Assembly: GCA_964567085.1 (NCBI GenBank)
Contig: CAZMKU010000080.1
Span: 1-7,962, forward strand
Direction: 5' to 3'
Source: SVTX01 sp964567085
GTDB taxonomy: Bacteria > Bacillota > Clostridia > Oscillospirales > CAG-272
Length of the DNA: 7,962 bases
Within the stretch, counting starts at the first letter, position 1. Each line of letters begins with the position of its first letter. This document shows positions 1-6,167 of the stretch, piece by piece. The notes beneath the pieces were generated by a model that saw nothing but the letters and a program-made list of their open reading frames with translations, was not told the DNA's origin and searched no databases. Made by a program: the position numbers and the translations under genes.

Positions 1-1973
1 AGAAGAATATTGATACGGGTATGGGTCTTGAAAGACTTGCTTGCGTTATGCAGGGCGTTGACAATATGTTCGAGGTTGACACTATCCGCAAGGTAATCGA
101 TAAGGTCTCCGAGATCTCGGGTAAAAATTACGGCGACAACGCGAAGAACGATATTTCTATCCGTGTTATCACAGACCACTCCAGAAGCGCGATGTTTATG
201 ATTGCTGACGGCGTTATTCCTTCTAACGAGGGACGTGGCTACGTTCTTCGCAGAATTATCCGCCGCGCTTGCCGCCACGGTAAGCTTCTCGGCATAAATC
301 ATTCTTTCCTCGTAGATACAGTTTCTGTTTCTATAAACGAGTCCTGCAACGCGTACCGCGAGCTCGAGGAAAAGAGAGATTATATTCTCAAGGTTATTTC
401 TATGGAGGAGGACAGATTCGACGCAACGGTTGACGCAGGTCTTTCCATTCTTTCCAATATGATCCGCGGCGCACTTGCAGAAAACGCTAACGTGATCTCG
501 GGCGAGGACGTATTTAAGCTTTACGATACGTTTGGCTTCCCGATCGATCTTACACGTGAGATCGCTGCTGAAAGCAACATTGAGATAGATGAGGCTACCT
601 TTAACGAGCTTATGCTCAAGCAAAGACAGAGAGCGCGAGACGCTCGCTCCAACATCGGCGGCTGGGACGAGTCCTCAAAGTCCTTGCTTTCCGACCTTCC
701 CAAAACAGAATTTACAGGCTACACGGAATATAGAAGTGAAGCCAAGGTTCTTGCAATACTCACGGATAACGGCGCGGTCGACTCCGCAAACGAGGGCGAC
801 GTTACGATTATCCTTGACAGAACGCCCTTCTACGGTGAAGGCGGCGGTCAGGTTGGCGATACGGGTACGATATACGCTGAGGGCTTTATAGCAAACGTTT
901 ACGATACAAAGAAAACAGACGGAGTTTATATTCACCTTTGTACGATTGCAAATGGCGAGGTTAGCGTTGGCGATACGGTTGTGGCTGACATCGATGATTC
1001 CAGACGTAACGCGATTATGAGAAATCACTCTGCTGCTCACTTGCTTCAGGCGGCTCTGCGTAAGATTCTCGGTACTCACGTTGAGCAGGCAGGCTCTTAC
1101 GTTAACGAAAAGGTCTGCAGATTTGACTTCACGCATTTCGCACCGCTCACAAGTGAGGAGATCGCAAAGGTTGAGGCGCTTGTAAATGCTAATATTTTGG
1201 TTGCTAATTCCATTCAGATGATAGAAACCGACATTGAAACCGCGCGAGCAAACGGCGCTATGGCGCTCTTCGGTGAAAAGTACGGTAAAATCGTTCGTAT
1301 GGTTAAGATGGGTGACTTCTCAACAGAGCTTTGCGGCGGTACACACTGCGATAACACGGGTAAGATCGGTCTTTTCAAGATCATCTCCGAATCCTCCGTT
1401 GCAGCAGGTGTAAGAAGAATTGAGGCAGTTACAGGTACAGGCGTTCTTGAGCTTATCGCGCAGAAGGATAATCTCATCAACGATACAGCGAAGGAGCTTA
1501 AGGTTGCAAACTCTCACGAGATCGCAAAGAGAGCAGTAGCTCTTCAGAGCGAGCTTTCAGCGGCAAAGAAGGAGATCGACAGACTTAATGCGAAGATCGC
1601 ATCGGGTATGACGGATAACCTTTTCGCAGGTGCTGTTGAGGTCAAGGGAGTAAAGCTTATCAAATCACATCTCCAGAACGTAACGGTTGACGTTGCAAGA
1701 AATATGACGGACAAGATCAAGTCCGAGCACGGTGATGCGGTTGTGGTTTTGGCTGTTACAAACGACGGAAAGCTCAATTTCGTTACTGCGGCAGGTAAGG
1801 ATGCAGTTACGGCAGGTGTTCACGCGGGTAAGCTTGCGGGTCAGGTTGCGGCTATCACAGGCGGTAAGGGCGGCGGACGTCCCGATAACGCTATGGCAGG
1901 CGGTGCTGACGTTGACAAGATCGGCGACGCCTTGAATGCTGCAGACAAAGTTATTGCTGCTATGATCAAATAA
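1..1973 (+). CDS. alaS: Alanyl-tRNA synthetase, 5' end missing
   Basis: Cytoplasmic class-II aminoacyl-tRNA synthetase that charges tRNA-Ala and clears mischarged Ser/Gly-tRNA-Ala. The frame is open from base 3 and begins inside the conserved KNIDTGMGLERL segment. The ATG at 21 is therefore internal. About 656 residues remain of a usual 870-880, so roughly the first 220 (most of the catalytic core) lie outside the window. Visible in order: the tRNA-recognition helical part with RVITDHSRSAMFMIADG and EGRGYVLRRIIRRACRHG (about 165-290); the editing-domain zinc motif HSAAH (histidine codons at 1026 and 1038) with its partner CGGTH (cysteine codon at 1332, histidine at 1344); a coiled-coil linker (about 1480-1600); and the C-Ala domain ending in a glycine-rich GGKGGGRPDNAMAGG segment. 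It ends with TAA and is followed by a strong terminator. No damage is seen. Identification is essentially certain. Confidence 0.98.
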   Translation, partial: KNIDTGMGLERLACVMQGVDNMFEVDTIRKVIDKVSEISGKNYGDNAKNDISIRVITDHSRSAMFMIADGVIPSNEGRGYVLRRIIRRACRHGKLLGINHSFLVDTVSVSINESCNAYRELEEKRDYILKVISMEEDRFDATVDAGLSILSNMIRGALAENANVISGEDVFKLYDTFGFPIDLTREIAAESNIEIDEATFNELMLKQRQRARDARSNIGGWDESSKSLLSDLPKTEFTGYTEYRSEAKVLAILTDNGAVDSANEGDVTIILDRTPFYGEGGGQVGDTGTIYAEGFIANVYDTKKTDGVYIHLCTIANGEVSVGDTVVADIDDSRRNAIMRNHSAAHLLQAALRKILGTHVEQAGSYVNEKVCRFDFTHFAPLTSEEIAKVEALVNANILVANSIQMIETDIETARANGAMALFGEKYGKIVRMVKMGDFSTELCGGTHCDNTGKIGLFKIISESSVAAGVRRIEAVTGTGVLELIAQKDNLINDTAKELKVANSHEIAKRAVALQSELSAAKKEIDRLNAKIASGMTDNLFAGAVEVKGVKLIKSHLQNVTVDVARNMTDKIKSEHGDAVVVLAVTNDGKLNFVTAAGKDAVTAGVHAGKLAGQVAAITGGKGGGRPDNAMAGGADVDKIGDALNAADKVIAAMIK

Positions 1974-1987
1974 ATCAAATAAATATG

Positions 1988-2026
1988 CGCGCAGACTGAA
2001 ATTTCAGTCTGCGCGTTTATTTTTTA
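1988..2026 (+). terminator. Rho-independent terminator after alaS
   Basis: A perfect inverted repeat starts 14 nt after the alaS stop. The left arm CGCGCAGACTGAAA (1988-2001) pairs with TTTCAGTCTGCGCG (2002-2015) with no mismatch; a loop of about 4 nt (AATT) would open at the tip. The T-rich run TTTATTTTTT follows at 2016-2025. This is a canonical intrinsic terminator for alaS and implies that the next gene needs its own promoter. Confidence 0.93.
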
Positions 2027-2052
2027 CTATTTTTGAAAATTTGACATATACT
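2023..2052 (+). promoter_or_regulatory. Candidate promoter of the AsnB-like gene
   Basis: TATACT at 2047-2052 matches the -10 consensus at five of six positions. An 18-nt spacer separates it from TTTACT at 2023-2028, a weak -35 overlapping the T-tract of the alaS terminator. Transcription would start near 2059, leaving a leader of about 30 nt. TTGACA at 2041-2046 is a perfect -35 hexamer, but nothing resembling a -10 lies 16-18 nt after it. A promoter somewhere in 2016-2080 is expected because alaS is closed by a terminator, but the exact assignment is tentative. Confidence 0.35.
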
Positions 2053-2080
2053 GTTCAGTGATAAAGTTTTTGAGCACAGC

Positions 2081-2088
2081 GGAGGTGG
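2081..2088 (+). promoter_or_regulatory. Strong Shine-Dalgarno that fixes the AsnB-like start
   Basis: GGAGGTGG sits 2-9 nt before the ATG at 2091, close to ideal spacing. An in-frame GTG at 2058 would add 11 residues (ending STAEVD) but has no ribosome binding site. Starting at 2091 places the conserved CGI motif near the N-terminus, as this family requires. Confidence 0.85.
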
Positions 2089-2090
2089 AT

Positions 2091-3599
2091 ATGTCCTCAA
2101 TTTGCGGTATTATAAACTATGGCAGAAATTGTCTTACCGAGGATTTTTTAAAGCTTACATACGCGAACGGTATAACGTTTGAGCGCAGATTTATGTTTTC
2201 ACACACCAACAGACATAACGTATACATTGGACTTTCGTGCAACAGAAGGGATTATTCACCGCCGACCGTTATATATAAAAACGTCAGGTATACCTTCGTC
2301 TTTGACGGAATTATTTATAATTCCGCCGAGCTTGTAAAATCAATTGCGAGCGAGCTTGGATTCGTTCCCGTAAATGAAGAAAACTATGGTGCGATAGCCG
2401 CATGGTCGTATATTTTATGGGGCGGCTTTTCTCCCCAAAGGCTCAACGGCAAATTCGCATACGTTATATATTCCGAAAGCATATTTGAAAACGACGCTTA
2501 TTCTCCGAAAATATTTATGGCTCGAGACAGACTCGGTATAAAGCCATTGTATTTTTCGTACGTCAATAATGAGAAAATAATTTTTTCATCGTCGATCAAA
2601 GGGATATTGTCGCAGAGAGAAATCACACCTCGCCTTGACAAATTCGGCTTATGGCAGATTTTGTTTTTGTCGGGCGGTACAGTTGAAAACAAAACGCTTT
2701 TTGAGAATATCTACGAGCTTCAAGCAGGCTTTTGCGCGTATATTGACTGTCGCGCGGACGCGTCGTGCAATATTATGCAAAAGAGGTATCATATTTTTAA
2801 GTCTCCAAAGCTCTGCCAAAATATAATCTGCAGTTCTGATATTAAGACTTGCGAGCAAGTATTCATTGAGGACTGTTTTCCAGACAGAGACATTACGGTC
2901 GATGATCTTGAAAAATCCGTCGAGATAACCGAGGCGCCGTATTTTGCTTCCAATCTTGTGAAAATCAAATCTGCGGAAAACGGGGCTCCAATGCTTTCCA
3001 GAATCGGCTGCGATGCCTTTACGTTTAACGACGACGGATATATAAAAAGCTTTTTTCCGTGGATAGCCGACCCGTACAAGAGCATAGAATTTTTCAAAAA
3101 GGATGTTGTCAACGCTCTCGAAGGCTTTAATTGGTTATCCGAAATATTCGAGAGCTCCAAGAGGGCGTTTACGTTTGATGAAGACGAAAGAGCCTCGCGC
3201 AACCGCATCAAGATGTGTATGTATTACTTATATAATACTCCGTGCAAGCTCAAATATAATGAGAAAATAGCAGATCACTATTCCTTACCAATTAAATATG
3301 CGTTTGCCGACAACGATATCTTTGAATATTACTATAACAACCTGAGCAGTCTCGAGCGTGGGGTCGATAAATGTAATTGCGGCTCGAAAATAAAAACAAA
3401 TTCGGAATTTGACAGATCAATTAAGCAAAAACTAAACGAGATCGTATCAAATTCCGAATATAAGATAAACCTTTTGATTGATAAGGACAGGGTGAGGTCA
3501 TTACTATGTAGCGAAGAGGATGAAGAAACCTTACGACTGTTATTTCTTGTTCACACCTGGCTTGAAAAATTCAATATTGAGCCCGTGATCAAAGAATAA
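2091..3599 (+). CDS. AsnB-like protein with degenerate glutaminase and synthetase domains
   Basis: A 502-residue relative of class-II glutamine-hydrolysing asparagine synthetase, best compared with the roughly 610-residue AsnB type of Clostridia. Residues 1-155 follow the N-terminal nucleophile amidotransferase fold: CGIINYG (Cys5), FVFDGIIYNSAEL (69-81), RLNGKFAYVIY (117-127), ARDRLGIKPLYF (144-155). Residues about 185-218 match the 'elect-gate' stretch before the synthetase domain. The synthetase half is shrunken: no SGGxDSS pyrophosphatase loop anywhere, and LSRIGCDAFTF (302-312) stands where the family has LSGECADEIFGG. HYSLPIKYAFADNDIFEYY recalls the GLEVRVPFCDHRLVEYVW segment, and LFLVHTWLEKFNI resembles the family C-terminus. 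In the glutaminase, the family NGE of the glutamine pocket reads DGI (72-74). The frame is uninterrupted and the gene is visibly more A+T rich than alaS. It stands alone between alaS and a convergent rpe. Probably a pseudoenzyme; its role is unknown. Asparagine synthesis is unlikely. Confidence 0.8.
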   Translation: MSSICGIINYGRNCLTEDFLKLTYANGITFERRFMFSHTNRHNVYIGLSCNRRDYSPPTVIYKNVRYTFVFDGIIYNSAELVKSIASELGFVPVNEENYGAIAAWSYILWGGFSPQRLNGKFAYVIYSESIFENDAYSPKIFMARDRLGIKPLYFSYVNNEKIIFSSSIKGILSQREITPRLDKFGLWQILFLSGGTVENKTLFENIYELQAGFCAYIDCRADASCNIMQKRYHIFKSPKLCQNIICSSDIKTCEQVFIEDCFPDRDITVDDLEKSVEITEAPYFASNLVKIKSAENGAPMLSRIGCDAFTFNDDGYIKSFFPWIADPYKSIEFFKKDVVNALEGFNWLSEIFESSKRAFTFDEDERASRNRIKMCMYYLYNTPCKLKYNEKIADHYSLPIKYAFADNDIFEYYYNNLSSLERGVDKCNCGSKIKTNSEFDRSIKQKLNEIVSNSEYKINLLIDKDRVRSLLCSEEDEETLRLLFLVHTWLEKFNIEPVIKE

Positions 3600-4260
3600 A
3601 CGGATTTGTCACCGCTGCCTCGCGCATAGCTGAAATCACCGTTCTCGGCTTCTTTGCCTTAAAGATTGCGGAGCCCGCAACGATAATATTCGCGCCCGCT
3701 GACGTGCAAAGTGAAACGTTATCGGCATTTATTCCGCCGTCAACCTCAATATCAAGCTCTATTCCGCGCTCAGCGCAGTACTTGCGAAGGCTGCGAACCT
3801 TGTCAAGGCAGTCGGGAATGAGCGCCTGACCGCCAAAGCCTGGCTCTACCGTCATTATAAGCGCCATATCAATATGATTGACGAGAGGGAACAGAACGTC
3901 AACGGGAGTGTTGGGCGAGATCGCTATTCCCGCCTTCATCTCATAAGAATGAATAAGATGAATTACAGACATAGGATTTTCGCAGGCCTCGTAATGCACC
4001 GTGATAATATCCGCGCCCGCCTTAACGAAGCGGTCAATATATCTCTCGGGACGCTTTATCATCAGATGCACGTCAAAGAACATACCAGTGCATTTTCTTA
4101 TAGATGAAACGAGCTCGGGACCAAATGAAATATTCGGCACGAAGGCTCCGTCCATTATATCGAGATGTAAATATTCCGCGCCTGCTTCTTCAACTCTTTT
4201 TATTTCTGATTCAAGTCTCGAATAATCAGCCGCAAGAAGTGATGGAGCAATAAACGTCAT
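3589..4260 (-). CDS. rpe: Ribulose-phosphate 3-epimerase
   Basis: Cytoplasmic TIM-barrel enzyme interconverting D-ribulose 5-phosphate and D-xylulose 5-phosphate in the pentose phosphate pathway. With the start at 4260 the protein is 223 residues, the family's usual size. Seen: APSLLAADYSRL (5-16, active-site Ser7), HLDIMDGAFVPN with metal ligands His32 and Asp34 and the catalytic acid/base Asp34, DVHLMI with His65, MTVEPGFGGQ phosphate-gripping loop (136-145), and EVDGGIN with Asp174 as second acid/base. All key residues are present. An ATG at 4269 would add three residues but abuts the Shine-Dalgarno with no spacing. The stop TGA at 3589-3591 lies inside the end of the convergent AsnB-like gene (11-bp overlap). 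It is 177 nt from ispF and so likely has its own promoter, though it could also receive operon read-through. Confidence 0.96.
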   Translation of the reverse strand: MTFIAPSLLAADYSRLESEIKRVEEAGAEYLHLDIMDGAFVPNISFGPELVSSIRKCTGMFFDVHLMIKRPERYIDRFVKAGADIITVHYEACENPMSVIHLIHSYEMKAGIAISPNTPVDVLFPLVNHIDMALIMTVEPGFGGQALIPDCLDKVRSLRKYCAERGIELDIEVDGGINADNVSLCTSAGANIIVAGSAIFKAKKPRTVISAMREAAVTNPFIL

Positions 4261-4269
4261 TATATTCAT

Positions 4270-4277
4270 TCCTTTCT
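4270..4277 (-). promoter_or_regulatory. Shine-Dalgarno of rpe, decides the start
   Basis: Read on the - strand this is AGAAAGGA. It is directly adjacent to the ATG at 4269 (no spacer) but 9 nt before the ATG at 4260. The second start therefore fits normal spacing and gives the family-typical beginning MTFIAPSLLA. Confidence 0.7.
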
Positions 4278-4300
4278 AATTTTTATTTATAAGTGGATAT

Positions 4301-4320
4301 TTGTCGTATTTTGTCATATT
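4301..4320. repeat. Tandem 10-bp direct repeat upstream of rpe
   Basis: TTGTCGTATT (4301-4310) is followed directly by TTGTCATATT (4311-4320), with one mismatch in ten. One-helical-turn spacing is what two stacked protein sites would give, but two AT-rich copies could also be chance. It lies in the presumed rpe leader or promoter region. Confidence 0.4.
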
Positions 4321-4355
4321 ATGGCAGTATAAAGTATGTTCGGATGCTGCCATAA
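4319..4355. promoter_or_regulatory. Inverted repeat in the rpe upstream region, possible operator
   Basis: TTATGGCAG (4319-4327) and CTGCCATAA (4347-4355) are perfect 9-bp inverted arms separated by 19 nt. The centre contains TATACT on the - strand (4331-4326), a plausible -10 for rpe, although only a poor -35 (TATGGC, 4354-4349) lies 17 nt upstream of it. The symmetry could be an operator covering the rpe promoter or a stem-loop in a transcript. No known regulator site is recognised. Confidence 0.4.
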
Positions 4356-4414
4356 ATTAATTAAAAGCAGGGAAGTTTGGGGATTTTTTGCGGTATTCCG
4401 AGCATTTTATATAC

Positions 4415-4439
4415 GTCCCTCGTCACGAGGGACATTTTT
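4415..4439. terminator. Hairpin between ispF and rpe, T-tract on the + side
   Basis: GTCCCTCG (4415-4422) and CGAGGGAC (4426-4433) form a perfect 8-bp GC-rich stem with a 3-nt loop, starting 4 nt after the ispF stop. That position suggests the end of the - strand operon. However, the U-run expected after the stem is present only when read on the + strand (ATTTTTA, 4434-4440); on the - strand GTATATAAAA follows. It may be an imperfect terminator for ispF, a terminator for + strand transcription, or both. Confidence 0.6.
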
Positions 4440-4911
4440 ATGCCTTTTTGATAAGACAAACCGCATGAGCAGAAATGCCAAGCCCCTCGCCTGTAAAGCC
4501 AAGCTTTTCTTCAGTCGTTGCCTTGATATTTACATCAGAAATATCAGCAGACAGGGCGTCTGCGATATTTTTGCGCATCTGTTCAATAAATGGAGACATT
4601 TTCGGCGCCTGCGCTATGACCGTCGCGTCAATATTTGAAATTTTGTATCCCTTGGAGGTCATAATTTCTGCAACTCTTTTTAGTAGAACAATGCTGCTGA
4701 TTCCGAGAAACTCATTGGACGAGTCGGGAAAATGTTTGCCAATATCACCGAGAGCGAGCGCGCCGAGAATCGAATCCATTATAGCGTGCGCAAGCACGTC
4801 CGCATCCGAATGTCCGAGCAAGCCCTTATCATAGGGAATATCAACTCCGCCGATTATAAGCCTTCTGTCGGGAACGAGCCTGTGAACGTCATATCCGTGT
4901 CCTATTCTCAT
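4438..4911 (-). CDS. ispF: 2-C-methyl-D-erythritol 2,4-cyclodiphosphate synthase
   Basis: Fifth MEP-pathway enzyme. It cyclises 4-diphosphocytidyl-methylerythritol 2-phosphate to MEcPP with release of CMP, as a cytoplasmic homotrimer with a divalent metal. At 157 residues it has exactly the usual length. Seen: RIGHGYDVHRL with metal ligands Asp8 and His10, GHSDADVLAHA with His34 and third ligand His42, the LGDIGKHFPD substrate loop (54-63), ATVIAQAPKMSP (96-107), and KATTEEKLGFTGEGLGI (130-146), the CDP-binding signature. The start overlaps the ispD stop as ATGA (4908-4911), and its Shine-Dalgarno GAGGA lies within the last ispD codons, so the two are likely translationally coupled. No anomalies. 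Confidence 0.98.
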   Translation of the reverse strand: MRIGHGYDVHRLVPDRRLIIGGVDIPYDKGLLGHSDADVLAHAIMDSILGALALGDIGKHFPDSSNEFLGISSIVLLKRVAEIMTSKGYKISNIDATVIAQAPKMSPFIEQMRKNIADALSADISDVNIKATTEEKLGFTGEGLGISAHAVCLIKKA

Positions 4912-5675
4912 TTGTCCTCACGCTCTTTTCTTGATTTGAGTATCGCCTCGGCATAAATTATATCGCAAGGCTCGGTTATCTTTATATTCTCTCGAGAGCC
5001 TTCGATAAGCTTCACGGGAATTTCGAGGTGCTCAAGAAGCATACAGTCGTCGGTCGCCTCAATCTTTTCGTCGCGCGCAATATATGCCGCCGCGCGATAA
5101 GCGTTCATCGTAAACACCTGGGGAGTCTGCGCAAGATACGAGAATCTTCTCTCGGGAGTTGACTCGACAAAATGATTTTTCTCGATGATCTTAACGGTAT
5201 CGGTCGCCTTGATTGCAAGCGCGGCGTTTCCGTGCAGATACGCGCCGTGGCACGCCTTGTCAATAAGCTCTGCAGTTATAAGACATCTTGCCGCGTCGTG
5301 TATGCAGATAAATTTACACCTGTCAGAGACACAGTCAGAGCCGAATCTTGCGGATTCCTGTCTTGTTTCGCCGCCCGCTATTACACGAATAGGCTTCTTC
5401 AAATTGTATTTTTCGGGGAAGTCGGAATACAGATCTATCTCGTCCTCGCGAGCAACCACGATTATTTCGTGAATACAGGACGCCTTTTCAAACTCAAGTA
5501 TAGTTCTTGCAACAATGGGCATACCGTCAAGCTCAATGAACTGCTTTCTCTTGTCATTTCCCATTCTTGTGGACGAGCCTGCGGCAAGAATTACGCCCGA
5601 GGTAAAGTTTTTTATAGCGGGCTTTCCGCGAACTGCGCGGATAAGCTCAACGATTTTCTTTGTAGTGTTAGCCAT
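4908..5675 (-). CDS. ispD: 2-C-methyl-D-erythritol 4-phosphate cytidylyltransferase
   Basis: Third MEP-pathway enzyme, transferring CMP from CTP to methylerythritol 4-phosphate. Seen: the nucleotide-binding GVILAAGSSTRMG (27-39) followed by KRKQFIELDG, then GGETRQESARFG, IHDAAR, ATDTVK, LAQTPQVF, TDDC and EGSRENIKIT. All are recognisable IspD blocks in the right order. The protein is 255 residues, about 25 longer than most because of an N-terminal extension (residues 1-25, basic, MANTTKKIVELIRAVRGKP...). The ATG at 5675 is supported by AAAGGA 7 nt upstream, and there is no ATG between it and the nucleotide-binding block. After HDAAR the usual proline is cysteine. It lies 17 nt after rpiB and overlaps ispF by 4 nt. 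The preceding MEP steps (dxs, dxr) are not in the window. Confidence 0.96.
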   Translation of the reverse strand: MANTTKKIVELIRAVRGKPAIKNFTSGVILAAGSSTRMGNDKRKQFIELDGMPIVARTILEFEKASCIHEIIVVAREDEIDLYSDFPEKYNLKKPIRVIAGGETRQESARFGSDCVSDRCKFICIHDAARCLITAELIDKACHGAYLHGNAALAIKATDTVKIIEKNHFVESTPERRFSYLAQTPQVFTMNAYRAAAYIARDEKIEATDDCMLLEHLEIPVKLIEGSRENIKITEPCDIIYAEAILKSRKEREDK

Positions 5676-5692
5676 AAAGCATTCCTTTCGGA

Positions 5693-6148
5693 TTAAAGGT
5701 TGTTGTTTTCAATATCCGTGAGCATCTGAACTCTCGCCTCGTGTCTGCCGCCAAGATAGTCGGTGTCAACGAAAATATCGACTAACTGAAGCGCAAGACC
5801 CGCGCCAACCACGCGCTCGCCAAAGCAAAGCACGTTCGCGTTATTATGCTCGCGAGTAGCCTTCGCGGAAAAGGTATCCGAACAGCAAGCCGCGCGAATT
5901 CCGCGATGCTTGTTCGCAGCCATAGACATACCGATTCCCGTGCCGCAAATAAGGATTCCAAGCTCGGCATCGCCGTTCTGTAATTTCTTGCAAGCCGCAG
6001 AGGCGTAATCGGGATAATTACAGGAGTCACTCGTATAAGTGCCAACGTCGCAAACGTCAAAGCCTCTTGTGTTCAAATGAGCTATAACCTTATTTTTGAG
6101 TTCGAGTGCCGCGTGATCGCAGCCAACTACGATTTTTTTGTTTGCCAT
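5693..6148 (-). CDS. rpiB: Ribose-5-phosphate isomerase B (RpiB/LacAB family)
   Basis: Interconverts ribose 5-phosphate and ribulose 5-phosphate in the cytoplasm. At 151 residues it has typical family length. Seen: VGCDHAALELK (Asp11, His12), NYPDYA (44-49), the catalytic loop GILICGTGIGMSMAANK with base Cys68, REHNNANVL with His101 as the ring-opening residue, and the C-terminal LGGRHEARV phosphate-binding segment. Cysteine at the catalytic position marks the bacterial RpiB type, though related sugar isomerases (allose-6-phosphate) cannot be excluded by sequence alone. GAGGAT lies 8 nt before the ATG. It sits 19 nt after tsaB and 17 nt before ispD, inside the operon. Its product is the substrate of Rpe, whose gene lies downstream. 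Confidence 0.95.
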   Translation of the reverse strand: MANKKIVVGCDHAALELKNKVIAHLNTRGFDVCDVGTYTSDSCNYPDYASAACKKLQNGDAELGILICGTGIGMSMAANKHRGIRAACCSDTFSAKATREHNNANVLCFGERVVGAGLALQLVDIFVDTDYLGGRHEARVQMLTDIENNNL

Positions 6149-6167
6149 TTTAGTTTATCCTCACAAA

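Noticed and set aside
2041..2069. TTGACA at 2041 as the -35 of the AsnB-like promoter
   Set aside because: The hexamer is perfect, but at 16-18 nt downstream only AAGTTT-type sequence is found, so no credible -10 pairs with it.
2058..2090. Earlier GTG start for the AsnB-like gene at 2058
   Set aside because: It has no ribosome binding site, would push the CGI motif to residue 16, and competes with an excellent GGAGGTGG before the ATG at 2091.
1974..2090. T-box or other riboswitch in the alaS/AsnB-like gap
   Set aside because: The gap is 117 nt, mostly occupied by the alaS terminator. The remaining leader is about 30 nt, too short for an aptamer.
2091..3599. Lasso-peptide cyclase or beta-lactam-synthetase-like role for the AsnB-like protein
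   Set aside because: Those homologues keep the SGGxDSS ATP loop, which is absent here. No precursor peptide, protease or transporter gene is nearby.
4336..4638. Small + strand open frame covering the ispF-rpe gap and the ispF 3' end
   Set aside because: No recognisable ribosome site, a cysteine- and arginine-rich sequence typical of an antisense frame, and two thirds of it opposite ispF codons.
5172..5696. 174-codon + strand open frame opposite ispD
   Set aside because: It lies almost entirely opposite a confidently identified gene, has no ribosome site and shows no family motif: a shadow frame.
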